Source: Salinimicrobium nanhaiense
Lineage (GTDB): Bacteria; Bacteroidota; Bacteroidia; Flavobacteriales; Flavobacteriaceae
NCBI GenBank assembly: GCA_012038135.1
Contig: JAAVJQ010000019.1
Coordinates: 1-51,276 of the forward strand
Direction of reading: 5' to 3'
Length of the DNA: 51,276 nt
Part shown: piece after piece, positions 1-7,176 of the stretch
Position numbering within the stretch: the first letter of the stretch is position 1
How the letters are laid out: the number at the start of each line of letters is the position of its first letter
Notes under the pieces: model-generated
The model's input: only the letters and a program-made list of their open reading frames with translations
What the model was told of the DNA's origin: nothing
Database searches by the model: none
Position numbers and translations under genes: made by a program

Positions 1-83
1 CTCAATGATACCAAGTAATCAATGCATGCTTGCTCCGATTTAAACATTTCTTCAAATTCCATTTGGTCTGCTGGATATTTCAT
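1..83 (-). CDS. IS1595 (ISXO2-like) transposase, N-terminus only
   Basis: The minus-strand frame from an ATG at 81-83 runs off the left edge after 27 codons. It reads MKYPADQMEFEEM then FKSEQACIDYLVSL. The pattern of an aromatic residue, E/Q-x-C, then YL..LR is the usual start of IS1595-family transposases, just ahead of their zinc ribbon (RWP.G..CP.CG). Too little is present for a firm subgroup. The coding start lies about 40 bp inside the inferred element end, as expected. Confidence 0.55.
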   Translation of the reverse strand, partial: MKYPADQMEFEEMFKSEQACIDYLVSL

Positions 84-122
84 TCCATAAAGATAAAACT
101 TTACGGGAGATGATCAGATACC
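1..122 (-). mobile_element. Left-edge IS1595-family insertion (partial)
   Basis: The reading frame of the B12-binding-protein-like gene is lost after its GKYT codons near 122-130 and is followed on the minus strand by the start of an IS1595-type transposase. The junction is near 121-124, where the minus strand reads GGGGTATCTGATC, which may be the terminal inverted repeat. The rest of the element, including any matching 8-bp target duplication, lies outside the window. The exact boundary is inferred from loss of homology, not from a paired repeat. Confidence 0.6.
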
Positions 123-641
123 CCATAAAGTATATTTTCCTGCAACCATCCATGGATCTTTCCAGATGAAATATGCCACTCTGCGTACCGGAAGCTTTTT
201 CATATCCTCCCGAAACTGTTGTCTTAAAAATGATATTTTTTCTGCTATTTCCGAAGCATTTGCAGACACTCCTAAGATTTCTCCATACTGCAAAATGAGT
301 TCCATTGAATCATCAATAGTTTTGACATCAGAAACATGAACAGCAGCGATCTTCTCAAGCTCTGCCACCATTTCTTCGGTGTTCTCTTCTTTATTACAAA
401 GAATGATATCCGGTTCCAGGGCAGCAATCCTGTCGAAATGTACATTTTTGGTGCCGCCTACTATTTTTTTCTCTTTCCGGAGGTCTTTGGGATGTACACA
501 GAATTTTGTCACTCCCACGATCTGCTCCCGAAGTCCGAGATCTACCAATAATTCTGTCTGACTCGGCACCAGAGACACAATGCGGCGGGGAAGCTCCTTC
601 AGTTCAATTTTCCTGTTTAACTGGTCACGGAATACTTTCAT
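114..641 (-). pseudogene. BtuF-like periplasmic metal/cobalamin-binding protein, truncated by IS
   Basis: About 175 residues remain of a helical-backbone substrate-binding protein (BtuF/FepB type), which normally has about 260 residues or more. Visible features are the RIVSLVPSQTELL start, the GVTKFCVHP segment, and RVAYFIWKDPWMVAGK in the second lobe. The sequence then changes abruptly at KYTLWGI and stops at 114-116 inside the inserted element. The ATG at 641 (MKVFRDQ) is preferred to the upstream TTG. No classical signal peptide is visible, as in many Bacteroidota members of this group. Loss of the second lobe should abolish ligand binding, so it is called a pseudogene. Its 3' remainder may lie left of the window. 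Confidence 0.7.
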
Positions 642-701
642 AGACAAAAAAAAAGAGGTGTCAAAAAAGGTATTTTTAAAGCCCTTACTTCAGCAGCAGT
701 T

Positions 702-1511
702 TTAAAGATAGCCGGCCATTTCCTGCTGAAGTTTTTTGGCTGCAGTTGCAGCGGCTTCAGCAAAATCTTCCCCTTCCGAAGCATAGATCACAGCACGGGA
801 TGCATTGATCAGCAACCCAACTTTGCGATTCATCCCGTACTCGCAAACTTCCTTCAAACTGCCGCCCTGGGCGCCTACACCGGGAACCAAAAGAAAACTT
901 TCGGGGATGATCTCCCGTATTTGCTGAAGATATTCGGCTTTTGTTGCCCCCACGACGTACATAAGATTTTGGCCGTTAACCCAGTTTTTGGAAGTTTTCA
1001 AAACCATCTTATATAGCTCCTCCCCTTCCACATTTTTGGTCTGGAAATCAAAGGCTCCTTCGTTAGAGGTTAGCGCAAGTAAAATGGTATGCTTATTCTC
1101 ATATTTTAAAAAAGGTTCCACGGAATCCTTTCCCATGTATGGCGCCACAGTGACCGAATCAAATTTAAGGTCGTCAAAAAAGGCTTTTGCATACATACCC
1201 GAAGTATTGCCAATATCACCGCGCTTTGCATCGGCAATGGTAAAGATCTCGGGGTAATTCTCATTGAGATAATCAATGGTCTTTCTCAAAGCTTGGAATC
1301 CTTTGATTCCCTGCGCCTCGTAAAACGCCAGATTGGGCTTGTAAGCCACCGTTAGATGATGCGTAGCGTCAATGATCGCCTTATTAAATGCAAAGACCGG
1401 ATCTTCTTCCTTCAGCAAATGCTTCGGAATTTTGTCAATATCCACATCGAGCCCGATGCACAAAAATGATTTTTTAAGATGGATCTGTACGGTAAGCTGG
1501 GAAGTGGTCAT
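702..1511 (-). CDS. pyrF: Orotidine 5'-phosphate decarboxylase (type 2)
   Basis: This 269-residue protein catalyses the last step of UMP synthesis, decarboxylating OMP to UMP in the cytosol. The catalytic motif DAKRGD lies at residues 94-99 (Lys96 is the expected proton donor). CIGLDVD at 18-24 and the phosphate-loop region [12 protein letters not shown] near the C-terminal third are also visible. The length matches the longer type 2 family rather than the roughly 230-residue E. coli type. The ATG at 1511 begins [10 protein letters not shown] and fits the family start. It lies just downstream of prfA on the same strand, separated by a strong hairpin, so it may have its own promoter. Confidence 0.95.
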   Translation of the reverse strand: MTTSQLTVQIHLKKSFLCIGLDVDIDKIPKHLLKEEDPVFAFNKAIIDATHHLTVAYKPNLAFYEAQGIKGFQALRKTIDYLNENYPEIFTIADAKRGDIGNTSGMYAKAFFDDLKFDSVTVAPYMGKDSVEPFLKYENKHTILLALTSNEGAFDFQTKNVEGEELYKMVLKTSKNWVNGQNLMYVVGATKAEYLQQIREIIPESFLLVPGVGAQGGSLKEVCEYGMNRKVGLLINASRAVIYASEGEDFAEAAATAAKKLQQEMAGYL

Positions 1512-1523
1512 GGGCTGGAAATA

Positions 1524-1560
1524 AAAAAGCTGCCGGAGTGCGGCAGCTTTGAATTTTTTA
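1524..1560 (-). terminator. Rho-independent terminator after prfA
   Basis: Perfect 10-bp stem AAAGCTGCCG (1526-1535) / CGGCAGCTTT (1541-1550) with a 5-nt loop. On the minus strand the stem is followed by a T-rich tract, so it fits termination of prfA. T-rich sequence on the other side means it could also act in the plus direction. It sits between the prfA stop and the pyrF start. Confidence 0.8.
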
Positions 1561-1564
1561 TGGT

Positions 1565-2641
1565 TTAAAAAACGTCTGAATTCTCTTTCAGTTTTTCTGT
1601 GTTTTCTACTAATTGCAGTTCGTCAAGGATCTTCTGGATGTCTCCGTTGATGATGTTTCCAAGATCATATAGGGTTAGCCCTATACGATGATCTGTCACC
1701 CGGCCCTGTGCATAGTTGTAGGTTCTGATCTTAGCACTCCTGTCTCCGCTGGAAACCATAGAGTTCCTTTTCGCTGCATCCTCTTCCATCTTCTTGGCAA
1801 GTTCCTGCTCATAAAGCCTGGACCTCAACACGCGGAATGCCTTCTCCTTATTCTTGTGCTGGGATTTTTGATCCTGACACTGCGCCACCAATCCGGTTGG
1901 AAGGTGAGTCAATCGTACTGCGGAATATGTCGTATTCACCGACTGTCCACCCGGTCCTGAAGAACAGAAGTAGTCAATCCTCACATCTTTAGGATCGATC
2001 TCCACGTCGAACTCTTCCGCCTCAGGCAAGACCATCACTGTAGCGGCCGAGGTATGTACCCGTCCCTGGGTTTCGGTTTGTGGTACACGTTGCACGCGAT
2101 GTACACCGGCTTCAAACTTTAAAGTTCCGTAAACATCCTCGCCGGTAACATCAAAGATGATCTCTTTGAATCCGCCGCTGGTACCTTCGCTAAAGTCAAC
2201 GATCTGGTGTTTCCAGCCACGGCTTTCAATATATTTGGTGTACATGCGGTAAAGGTCTCCGGCGAAAATACTCGCCTCATCCCCACCGGTACCGGCACGG
2301 ATCTCCATCACCACGTTCTTGGCATCCTCAGGATCTTTAGGTACAAGCATCATCCTGATCTTCTCCTCCATCCCCGGGATCTTCTCCTTGGCCTCTTCCA
2401 GCTGCATTTTGGCCATATCGGTCATTTCGGGATCGCTGCCATCGGCAATGATCTCTTCGGCTTCCTTTTTATTTTCAATAAGGCTCAGGTATTCGGCGCG
2501 AACCTCCATGAGTTTCTTAAGCTCCTTGTACTCCTTGTTCAGCTCAATATAGCGCTTTTGATCTGCGATCACAGAAGGCTGAATGATAAGGTCATTCACC
2601 TCGTCAAAACGCTGCTTCACAATATTTAATTTCTCGATCAT
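1565..2641 (-). CDS. prfA: Peptide chain release factor 1
   Basis: This 358-residue class I release factor recognises UAA/UAG stop codons in the ribosomal A site and triggers peptidyl-tRNA hydrolysis. The universal GGQ motif is at residues 231-233 within [16 protein letters not shown]. The tripeptide expected to read the stop codon is PQT at 187-189 (PxT class, which marks RF1 rather than RF2). The N-terminal coiled-coil domain and GTGGDEA at about 117-123 are present. Length matches the family. The ATG at 2641 begins MIEKLN. The gene is monocistronic or loosely coupled to pyrF through the intervening terminator. Confidence 0.97.
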   Translation of the reverse strand: MIEKLNIVKQRFDEVNDLIIQPSVIADQKRYIELNKEYKELKKLMEVRAEYLSLIENKKEAEEIIADGSDPEMTDMAKMQLEEAKEKIPGMEEKIRMMLVPKDPEDAKNVVMEIRAGTGGDEASIFAGDLYRMYTKYIESRGWKHQIVDFSEGTSGGFKEIIFDVTGEDVYGTLKFEAGVHRVQRVPQTETQGRVHTSAATVMVLPEAEEFDVEIDPKDVRIDYFCSSGPGGQSVNTTYSAVRLTHLPTGLVAQCQDQKSQHKNKEKAFRVLRSRLYEQELAKKMEEDAAKRNSMVSSGDRSAKIRTYNYAQGRVTDHRIGLTLYDLGNIINGDIQKILDELQLVENTEKLKENSDVF

Positions 2642-2756
2642 AACATCTCCTTAAAGGGGCAAATTTACGATAAATCCGTTGGATTCCATTGATGGATTTA
2701 GAGAGGCATAAAAAATTCTTCAATATAATTTTAAGTTGTGTAATTATTAGGCAGTC

Positions 2757-3752
2757 CTACTCTAGAAATTTAAGAAGTGGCTTTATAAATTGATCAAAAG
2801 CTTCGATATGCGGAAGATGCCCCACATCCTCCAGCTCCACCAGTTGGGCGTTGGGAATAGCTTTTTGAGTGGTTTTTCCCAGCTCCTGGTACTGCCCCAT
2901 TGTTTTTCGTACTTCTTCAGATACCAGGGGTTTTCCTAAAGCTGTACGGTCACGGGTGCCAATGATGAGCAAAGTGGGACTTTTTAGATCCTGAAATTCA
3001 TGTACCACCGGTTGTGTGAAGATCATGTCATAAGTGAGTGCAGCATTCCAGGCGATCAATGGATAGTTTTCATTGAGTGTCCAGCCGGCAAGAATATTTA
3101 CCCACTCATCATAGCGGGGCTTCCATTCTCCATCGTAATAATTCTTGCGCTGGTATTCCTTAATGTCCCCAAAATCTTGTTGCAATTCATTCTCATACCA
3201 TGAGGTGATTGATTGATAGGGAACTTTGCGTTTATAATCTTCCAAACCAATAGGATTAACCAGAATAAGTTTTTCAGATACTTCGGGAAACATTAGCACA
3301 AAACGAGTAGCCAGCATTCCGCCCATAGAATGCCCTAAAACTGCCACTTTTGATACTTTTAAGGTGTCCAGTAAGTTTTTGGTATTGGCAGCCAATTGTT
3401 GAAAACTGTACTGGAAATATTCAGGTTTGGAAGACTTTCCGAAGCCAATTTGGTCTGGCACAATCACCCGATAACCCTCCCGGGAGAGGACCTCAATAGT
3501 AGTTTCCCAATAGGCTCCGTTGAAGTTCTTTCCGTGAAGCAGCAATACATTCTTATTGTTGTAATTCTCCGGCTGAATGTCCATATAAGCGAATTCCAGC
3601 TCCTGATTTTGATTACTTACCACAAGCTTATTTACTTCATAGGGATATTCGTAGTTCTCCAGCTGAAGCCCCAGGGATTTCAGGTTTTCCTCCTGGGTAT
3701 GGCCGGAAAAAGAAATAGCAAATAGCATCAATAGAAATAATGACTTCTTCAT
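2757..3752 (-). CDS. Secreted alpha/beta hydrolase
   Basis: A 331-residue alpha/beta-hydrolase-fold enzyme. An N-terminal signal peptide (hydrophobic residues 4-16, probable cut after HTQ) suggests export to the periplasm. The HG oxyanion motif is in LLHGKNFNG (about 71-79), the nucleophile elbow GHSMGG spans 140-145 (Ser142), an acidic residue is in IIGTRDR, and the catalytic His is in DVGHLPH near the C-terminus. The complete triad suggests an active esterase, lipase or epoxide-hydrolase-like enzyme, but the substrate cannot be read from sequence. It stands alone between prfA and the divergent msrA. Confidence 0.85.
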   Translation of the reverse strand: MKKSLFLLMLFAISFSGHTQEENLKSLGLQLENYEYPYEVNKLVVSNQNQELEFAYMDIQPENYNNKNVLLLHGKNFNGAYWETTIEVLSREGYRVIVPDQIGFGKSSKPEYFQYSFQQLAANTKNLLDTLKVSKVAVLGHSMGGMLATRFVLMFPEVSEKLILVNPIGLEDYKRKVPYQSITSWYENELQQDFGDIKEYQRKNYYDGEWKPRYDEWVNILAGWTLNENYPLIAWNAALTYDMIFTQPVVHEFQDLKSPTLLIIGTRDRTALGKPLVSEEVRKTMGQYQELGKTTQKAIPNAQLVELEDVGHLPHIEAFDQFIKPLLKFLE

Positions 3753-3863
3753 TTTATAATTTTTTATTTAATATAAGCATTTTTAGGATGAGGAGCGGCC
3801 TCGCCGACATTCATAAGTTTGGGACTAAAACTATGAGTAGCTGTTGATTTTGTATCTTTATTT

Positions 3864-4346
3864 ATGGTCGAAGTACAGAAAATAGGTTTAGGAGGTGGCT
3901 GTCACTGGTGTACAGAAGCGGTCTTTCAGGAGGTGGAGGGTGTTGTAAAAGTTGAGCAGGGGTATATTGCTTCTGAAGCTCCTGCCGACACTCTCTCCGA
4001 AGCTGTTATTGTGCATTATCTTCCAAAAAAGGTAAATCTGGGTAAGCTTTTAGAGATACATCTTCATACCCACAATTCGACGTCGGATCATTCCTTCAGG
4101 AAAAAATACCGGAGTGCTGTATATTTCTTCTCTGCGGAAGAGGAAAAGGAGGTAAAAAATCTACTTGAAAGACTTCAGGTACAATCTGACAAAAAACTGG
4201 TGACGCAGGTGCTGGCTTTCGGGAGGTTTGTAGCTTCACGCGAAGCTATTCAGGATTACTACAAGAGAAATCCTGAAGCTCCTTTTTGTAAAAAATATAT
4301 AGAACCGAAGCTAAAAAAAGTGGAGGCATTAAATAATGTGAAGTAA
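3864..4346 (+). CDS. msrA: Divergent peptide methionine sulfoxide reductase MsrA
   Basis: A 160-residue MsrA-fold protein that should reduce methionine S-sulfoxide. The catalytic motif is GGGCHWC (Cys13, Cys16), where most MsrA have GCFWC; the Phe that helps bind the substrate methyl group is His here. Family landmarks include KKYRSAVYF (canonical QYRSAIF) and ASREAIQDYY in the C-terminal third. The usual GYxGG is replaced by QGYIASE and the canonical HDPT segment by HNSTS. It may be a specialised MsrA-like subfamily. The ATG at 3864 closely follows an AT-rich promoter-like stretch. The gene is divergent from the hydrolase. Confidence 0.8.
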   Translation: MVEVQKIGLGGGCHWCTEAVFQEVEGVVKVEQGYIASEAPADTLSEAVIVHYLPKKVNLGKLLEIHLHTHNSTSDHSFRKKYRSAVYFFSAEEEKEVKNLLERLQVQSDKKLVTQVLAFGRFVASREAIQDYYKRNPEAPFCKKYIEPKLKKVEALNNVK

Positions 4347-4377
4347 AATTAATTGAACTCTGCTAAAACAGACCCTG

Positions 4378-4896
4378 TTTCACACAAAGATCACAAAGAT
4401 CAAAAAGAAGATCACGAAGAAAGAGGTGTGAAATAGACTTTTGTATTTTTAATATATGAGCGAGAAAGATCTTTCATTTAGAATAATTGGAGTAGCACTT
4501 GAGTTACACAAGAACCTGGGGCCGGGGTTATTAGAATCTACCTACGAAAATGCCTTAGCCTACGATCTTCGTTCTGCTGGTTTAGAGGTTAAACAACAAC
4601 ATCCCATGCCATTTTATTATAAAGAAATAAAAATGGATGTTGGTTACAGGATCGACCTGCTGGTTGAAAATAAAATAATAATTGAAGTAAAATCCCTTGA
4701 GAATCTCGCTCCTGTACATTTCGCTCAGCTCCTGACTTATCTTAAACTCTCGTATATGAAGGTTGGCCTTCTTATTAACTTCAACACAAAATTACTGAAG
4801 AATGGCATTCACCGAATTGTCAATTAAAATCCGGATTTTTTCGCAAGAAGAATTTCTCCGTGAGCTTAGCTTTTTCTTATTTTGCTTTGTGTGAAA
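4378..4896. repeat. 12-bp inverted repeat bracketing the GxxExxY gene
   Basis: TTTCACACAAAG at 4378-4389 has its exact reverse complement CTTTGTGTGAAA at 4885-4896, enclosing only the GxxExxY gene. A second, local pairing partner GTGTGAAA lies at 4426-4433, so the upstream side can also form its own hairpin around degenerate ATCACAAAG-like direct repeats. The arrangement suggests a small cassette, but no transposase or target duplication is visible. Confidence 0.55.
4456..4827 (+). CDS. GxxExxY family protein (PD-(D/E)XK-like)
   Basis: This 123-residue protein belongs to the GxxExxY family of unknown function. The name motif is seen in GPGLLESTYENAL (about residues 22-34). A nuclease-like core follows: an Asp in GYRIDLLVENK and an E-x-K in IIEVKS match a PD-(D/E)XK fold, so DNA or RNA cleavage is possible but unproven. 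Length is typical. It is flanked by inverted repeats and stands between genes of unrelated function. A paralogue occurs at 29004-29390. Confidence 0.8.
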   Translation: MSEKDLSFRIIGVALELHKNLGPGLLESTYENALAYDLRSAGLEVKQQHPMPFYYKEIKMDVGYRIDLLVENKIIIEVKSLENLAPVHFAQLLTYLKLSYMKVGLLINFNTKLLKNGIHRIVN

Positions 4897-4911
4897 GTTA
4901 GAGTATCAATT

Positions 4912-5907
4912 TCACCTCTTATTCCTTAAGATAACCTCTTCCTTCATCCTCAAGATCAAAAGCTTCTCTACACTCTCTGCATCATGGAGTTGCCCGGCTT
5001 TTTCTGCGAGGGTGGTGAGGTGGCCGGTGGCAATGAGGTTGCGGTAGAGCTTTTCGAAACTTTCGCCCTTTGACTCATGGGAATCGGCTTTGATCTCCAG
5101 GAGGGAAAGGATCACCAGCATATAATACTGTAACTGCTTCTCATCTTTGATCTCTCCCGCTTCCTGCATCAACTCTTCAAAAGTGATATTTAAATGAGTC
5201 ATTCCCTGTACAATTGTGCGGGCGGCATTATAGAAGGCTTCCCAGTTGGGATCAAAAAGGGCATTTTTGAAGTAGCTTCTTCCTTCGTCGCCACAAAGAG
5301 AAAAACCCAGGAAGATCCCTGCATTACAGTCGGTAGAAATGATGGTGGCGCCGGACCGGTAGAGCTGCTCCAGAAGTTCTTTACAATCTTCAAGTTTGCA
5401 AATGAGGGCAGGAAGATATTCCGGAAACAGGTTTTTATCCAGCACCTTCACAATACTGTTACGGATTTCCTCCCGATATTCTTTGCAGTCAAAATGCAGC
5501 AAACCGAGAACAGCCGCTTTGTTCAAATAATATTCGGGGGAATTAAAAGCGTAATGCGCCAGCACAGGTTTTGCGGGCTCATATCCAAGTTGGCCTAAAA
5601 TTTCGAGCACAGTTTCAGGAAAATTTTCATGCAGCCGGCCATCAGAAATAGAGAATCTGAAGATCTTTTCGGCATGAGAGGAATCGCCCCAGCTGCCTAT
5701 TACTTCAAGAAGGTCTCCTGCATAAGGATCTGTGGGATTTTGGAGAAAGTGCTGCAGAAGCTCATCTGCATCGGCCTTGCTTCCGAAGCTGAGAATGGCA
5801 TTTTTAAAAGCACTGATGATCCGGAAATCTGCTTTTCCTGAAATTTCCTTCAGCAGACCGAAAGTAGCGGGAAGAATAGCCTTAGCGGTATTCAAATTGG
5901 CCGAATT
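4912..5907 (-). CDS. HEAT-like alpha-helical protein of unknown function
   Basis: About 332 residues, nearly all predicted helix, with repeated helix pairs such as TVLEILGQLGYEPAKPVLAHYA and VLGLLHFDCKEYREEIRN that resemble HEAT/Armadillo repeats. No signal peptide or membrane segment is visible. No ATG suits the start; a GTG at 5908-5910 inside the purM 3' end is the best candidate, giving a 29-bp overlap with purM and probable translational coupling. The start is therefore uncertain by several codons. A scaffold or regulatory role is only a guess. Confidence 0.6.
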   Translation of the reverse strand, partial: NSANLNTAKAILPATFGLLKEISGKADFRIISAFKNAILSFGSKADADELLQHFLQNPTDPYAGDLLEVIGSWGDSSHAEKIFRFSISDGRLHENFPETVLEILGQLGYEPAKPVLAHYAFNSPEYYLNKAAVLGLLHFDCKEYREEIRNSIVKVLDKNLFPEYLPALICKLEDCKELLEQLYRSGATIISTDCNAGIFLGFSLCGDEGRSYFKNALFDPNWEAFYNAARTIVQGMTHLNITFEELMQEAGEIKDEKQLQYYMLVILSLLEIKADSHESKGESFEKLYRNLIATGHLTTLAEKAGQLHDAESVEKLLILRMKEEVILRNKR

Positions 5908-7063
5908 CACTTTTAATGGTCAGTTTTTTCTCTTCGGAAGCTTCTACCCTGCCTACGATCTTTGCATCCACATCGAAGGACTTTGAAATAGCAATCAAAT
6001 CTTCAGCAATAGCTTCATCAACATACAGCTCCATTCGATGGCCCATATTGAACACCTGGTACATCTCTTTCCAATGGGTTTTACTCTCCTGCTGAATGAG
6101 CCTGAAAAGCGGCGGAACATCAAATAAATTATCCTTGATCACATGCACATTGTCCACAAAATGCAGCACCTTGGTTTGCGCGCCTCCGCTGCAATGTACC
6201 ATCCCAAAAATGTCATTTTTGGAATACTTTCCCAGGATCTTCTTTATTACAGGTGCATATGTACGTGTAGGTGAAAGTACCAGTTTACCGGCATCGAGCG
6301 GAGCATTCTCAACTGAATCTGTCAACTTCTTTGAGCCGCTATAGACAAGCTCTTCAGGCACTGCAGGATCATAACTTTCGGGATATTTTTCAGCTAAACT
6401 CTTTCCGAAGACATCATGACGCGCAGAGGTGAGTCCGTTGCTGCCCATGCCGCCATTATATTCCTTTTCATAGGTCGCCTGTCCAAAAGAAGCCAGGCCT
6501 ACGATCACGTTTCCGGGTTTGATGTTCGCATTGTCGATCACTTCACTGCGTTTAAGACGGGCAGTGACGGTGGAATCTACAATGATGGTGCGTACAAGGT
6601 CACCAACATCGGCAGTTTCGCCGCCGGTGGAGTGGATATTTATTCCGAAGCTCTTAAGATCGGTAAGCAATTCTTCTGTACCGTTGATGATCGCAGAGAT
6701 CACCTCTCCCGGCACCAGATTTTTATTACGACCAATGGTGGAGGAAAGCATGATATTGTCCACGGCACCTACACAAAGAAGATCATCGATGTTCATGATC
6801 AACGCATCCTGCGCAATACCTTTCCAGACACTGACATCACCGGTTTCCTTCCAATACATGTAGGCAAGAGAGGACTTTGTACCGGCACCGTCGGCATGCA
6901 TGATGAGGCAGTAATCTTCGTCGCCGGTAAGATAATCGGGGACGATCTTACAGAATGCCTTCGGAAAAAGTCCTTTATCCACGTTTTTGATGGCGTTGTG
7001 GACGTCCTCTTTTCCGGCAGAAACTCCGCGGCCGGCATAGCGTTTACTTATTTCCTCACTCAT
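5882..7063 (-). CDS. purM: Phosphoribosylformylglycinamidine cyclo-ligase (AIR synthase)
   Basis: Catalyses ATP-dependent ring closure of FGAM to AIR in purine synthesis. The 393-residue protein begins MSEEISKRYAGRGVSAG, the typical N-terminus, at the ATG 7061-7063; a TTG seven codons upstream is less likely. Visible signatures are HADGAGTKSSLAY, the metal/ATP-binding MNIDDLLCVGA, HSTGGETAD, and GMVHCSGGAQTKVLH. It is longer than the roughly 345-residue proteobacterial enzyme, as usual in Bacteroidota. The downstream HEAT-like gene overlaps its end. Confidence 0.95.
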   Translation of the reverse strand: MSEEISKRYAGRGVSAGKEDVHNAIKNVDKGLFPKAFCKIVPDYLTGDEDYCLIMHADGAGTKSSLAYMYWKETGDVSVWKGIAQDALIMNIDDLLCVGAVDNIMLSSTIGRNKNLVPGEVISAIINGTEELLTDLKSFGINIHSTGGETADVGDLVRTIIVDSTVTARLKRSEVIDNANIKPGNVIVGLASFGQATYEKEYNGGMGSNGLTSARHDVFGKSLAEKYPESYDPAVPEELVYSGSKKLTDSVENAPLDAGKLVLSPTRTYAPVIKKILGKYSKNDIFGMVHCSGGAQTKVLHFVDNVHVIKDNLFDVPPLFRLIQQESKTHWKEMYQVFNMGHRMELYVDEAIAEDLIAISKSFDVDAKIVGRVEASEEKKLTIKSEFGQFEYR

Positions 7064-7117
7064 GCTTTTGGATTTGAGGTTCAAAGATAATTAGTTTAAA
7101 TTTTTCAGCCTTCAGAA

Positions 7118-7154
7118 TAGAAAAAATAAAGCCACCCCGAAAAAGAGTGGCTTT
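7118..7154 (-). terminator. Terminator after glnN
   Basis: Stem AAAGCCAC (7128-7135) / GTGGCTTT (7147-7154), followed on the minus strand by an A/T-rich tract with TTTTTT. It lies just after the glnN stop and before purM, so the two are probably separate transcripts. Confidence 0.7.
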
Positions 7155-7176
7155 AAAAATGTCATTTTTGACAGGT

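Noticed and set aside
1688..2629. Plus-strand open frames opposite prfA
   Set aside because: Shadows of the prfA coding strand with no family resemblance; the same applies to other antisense frames within clear genes.
7064..7084. TTG start for purM
   Set aside because: The ATG at 7063 gives the conserved MSEEISKRYAGRG N-terminus.
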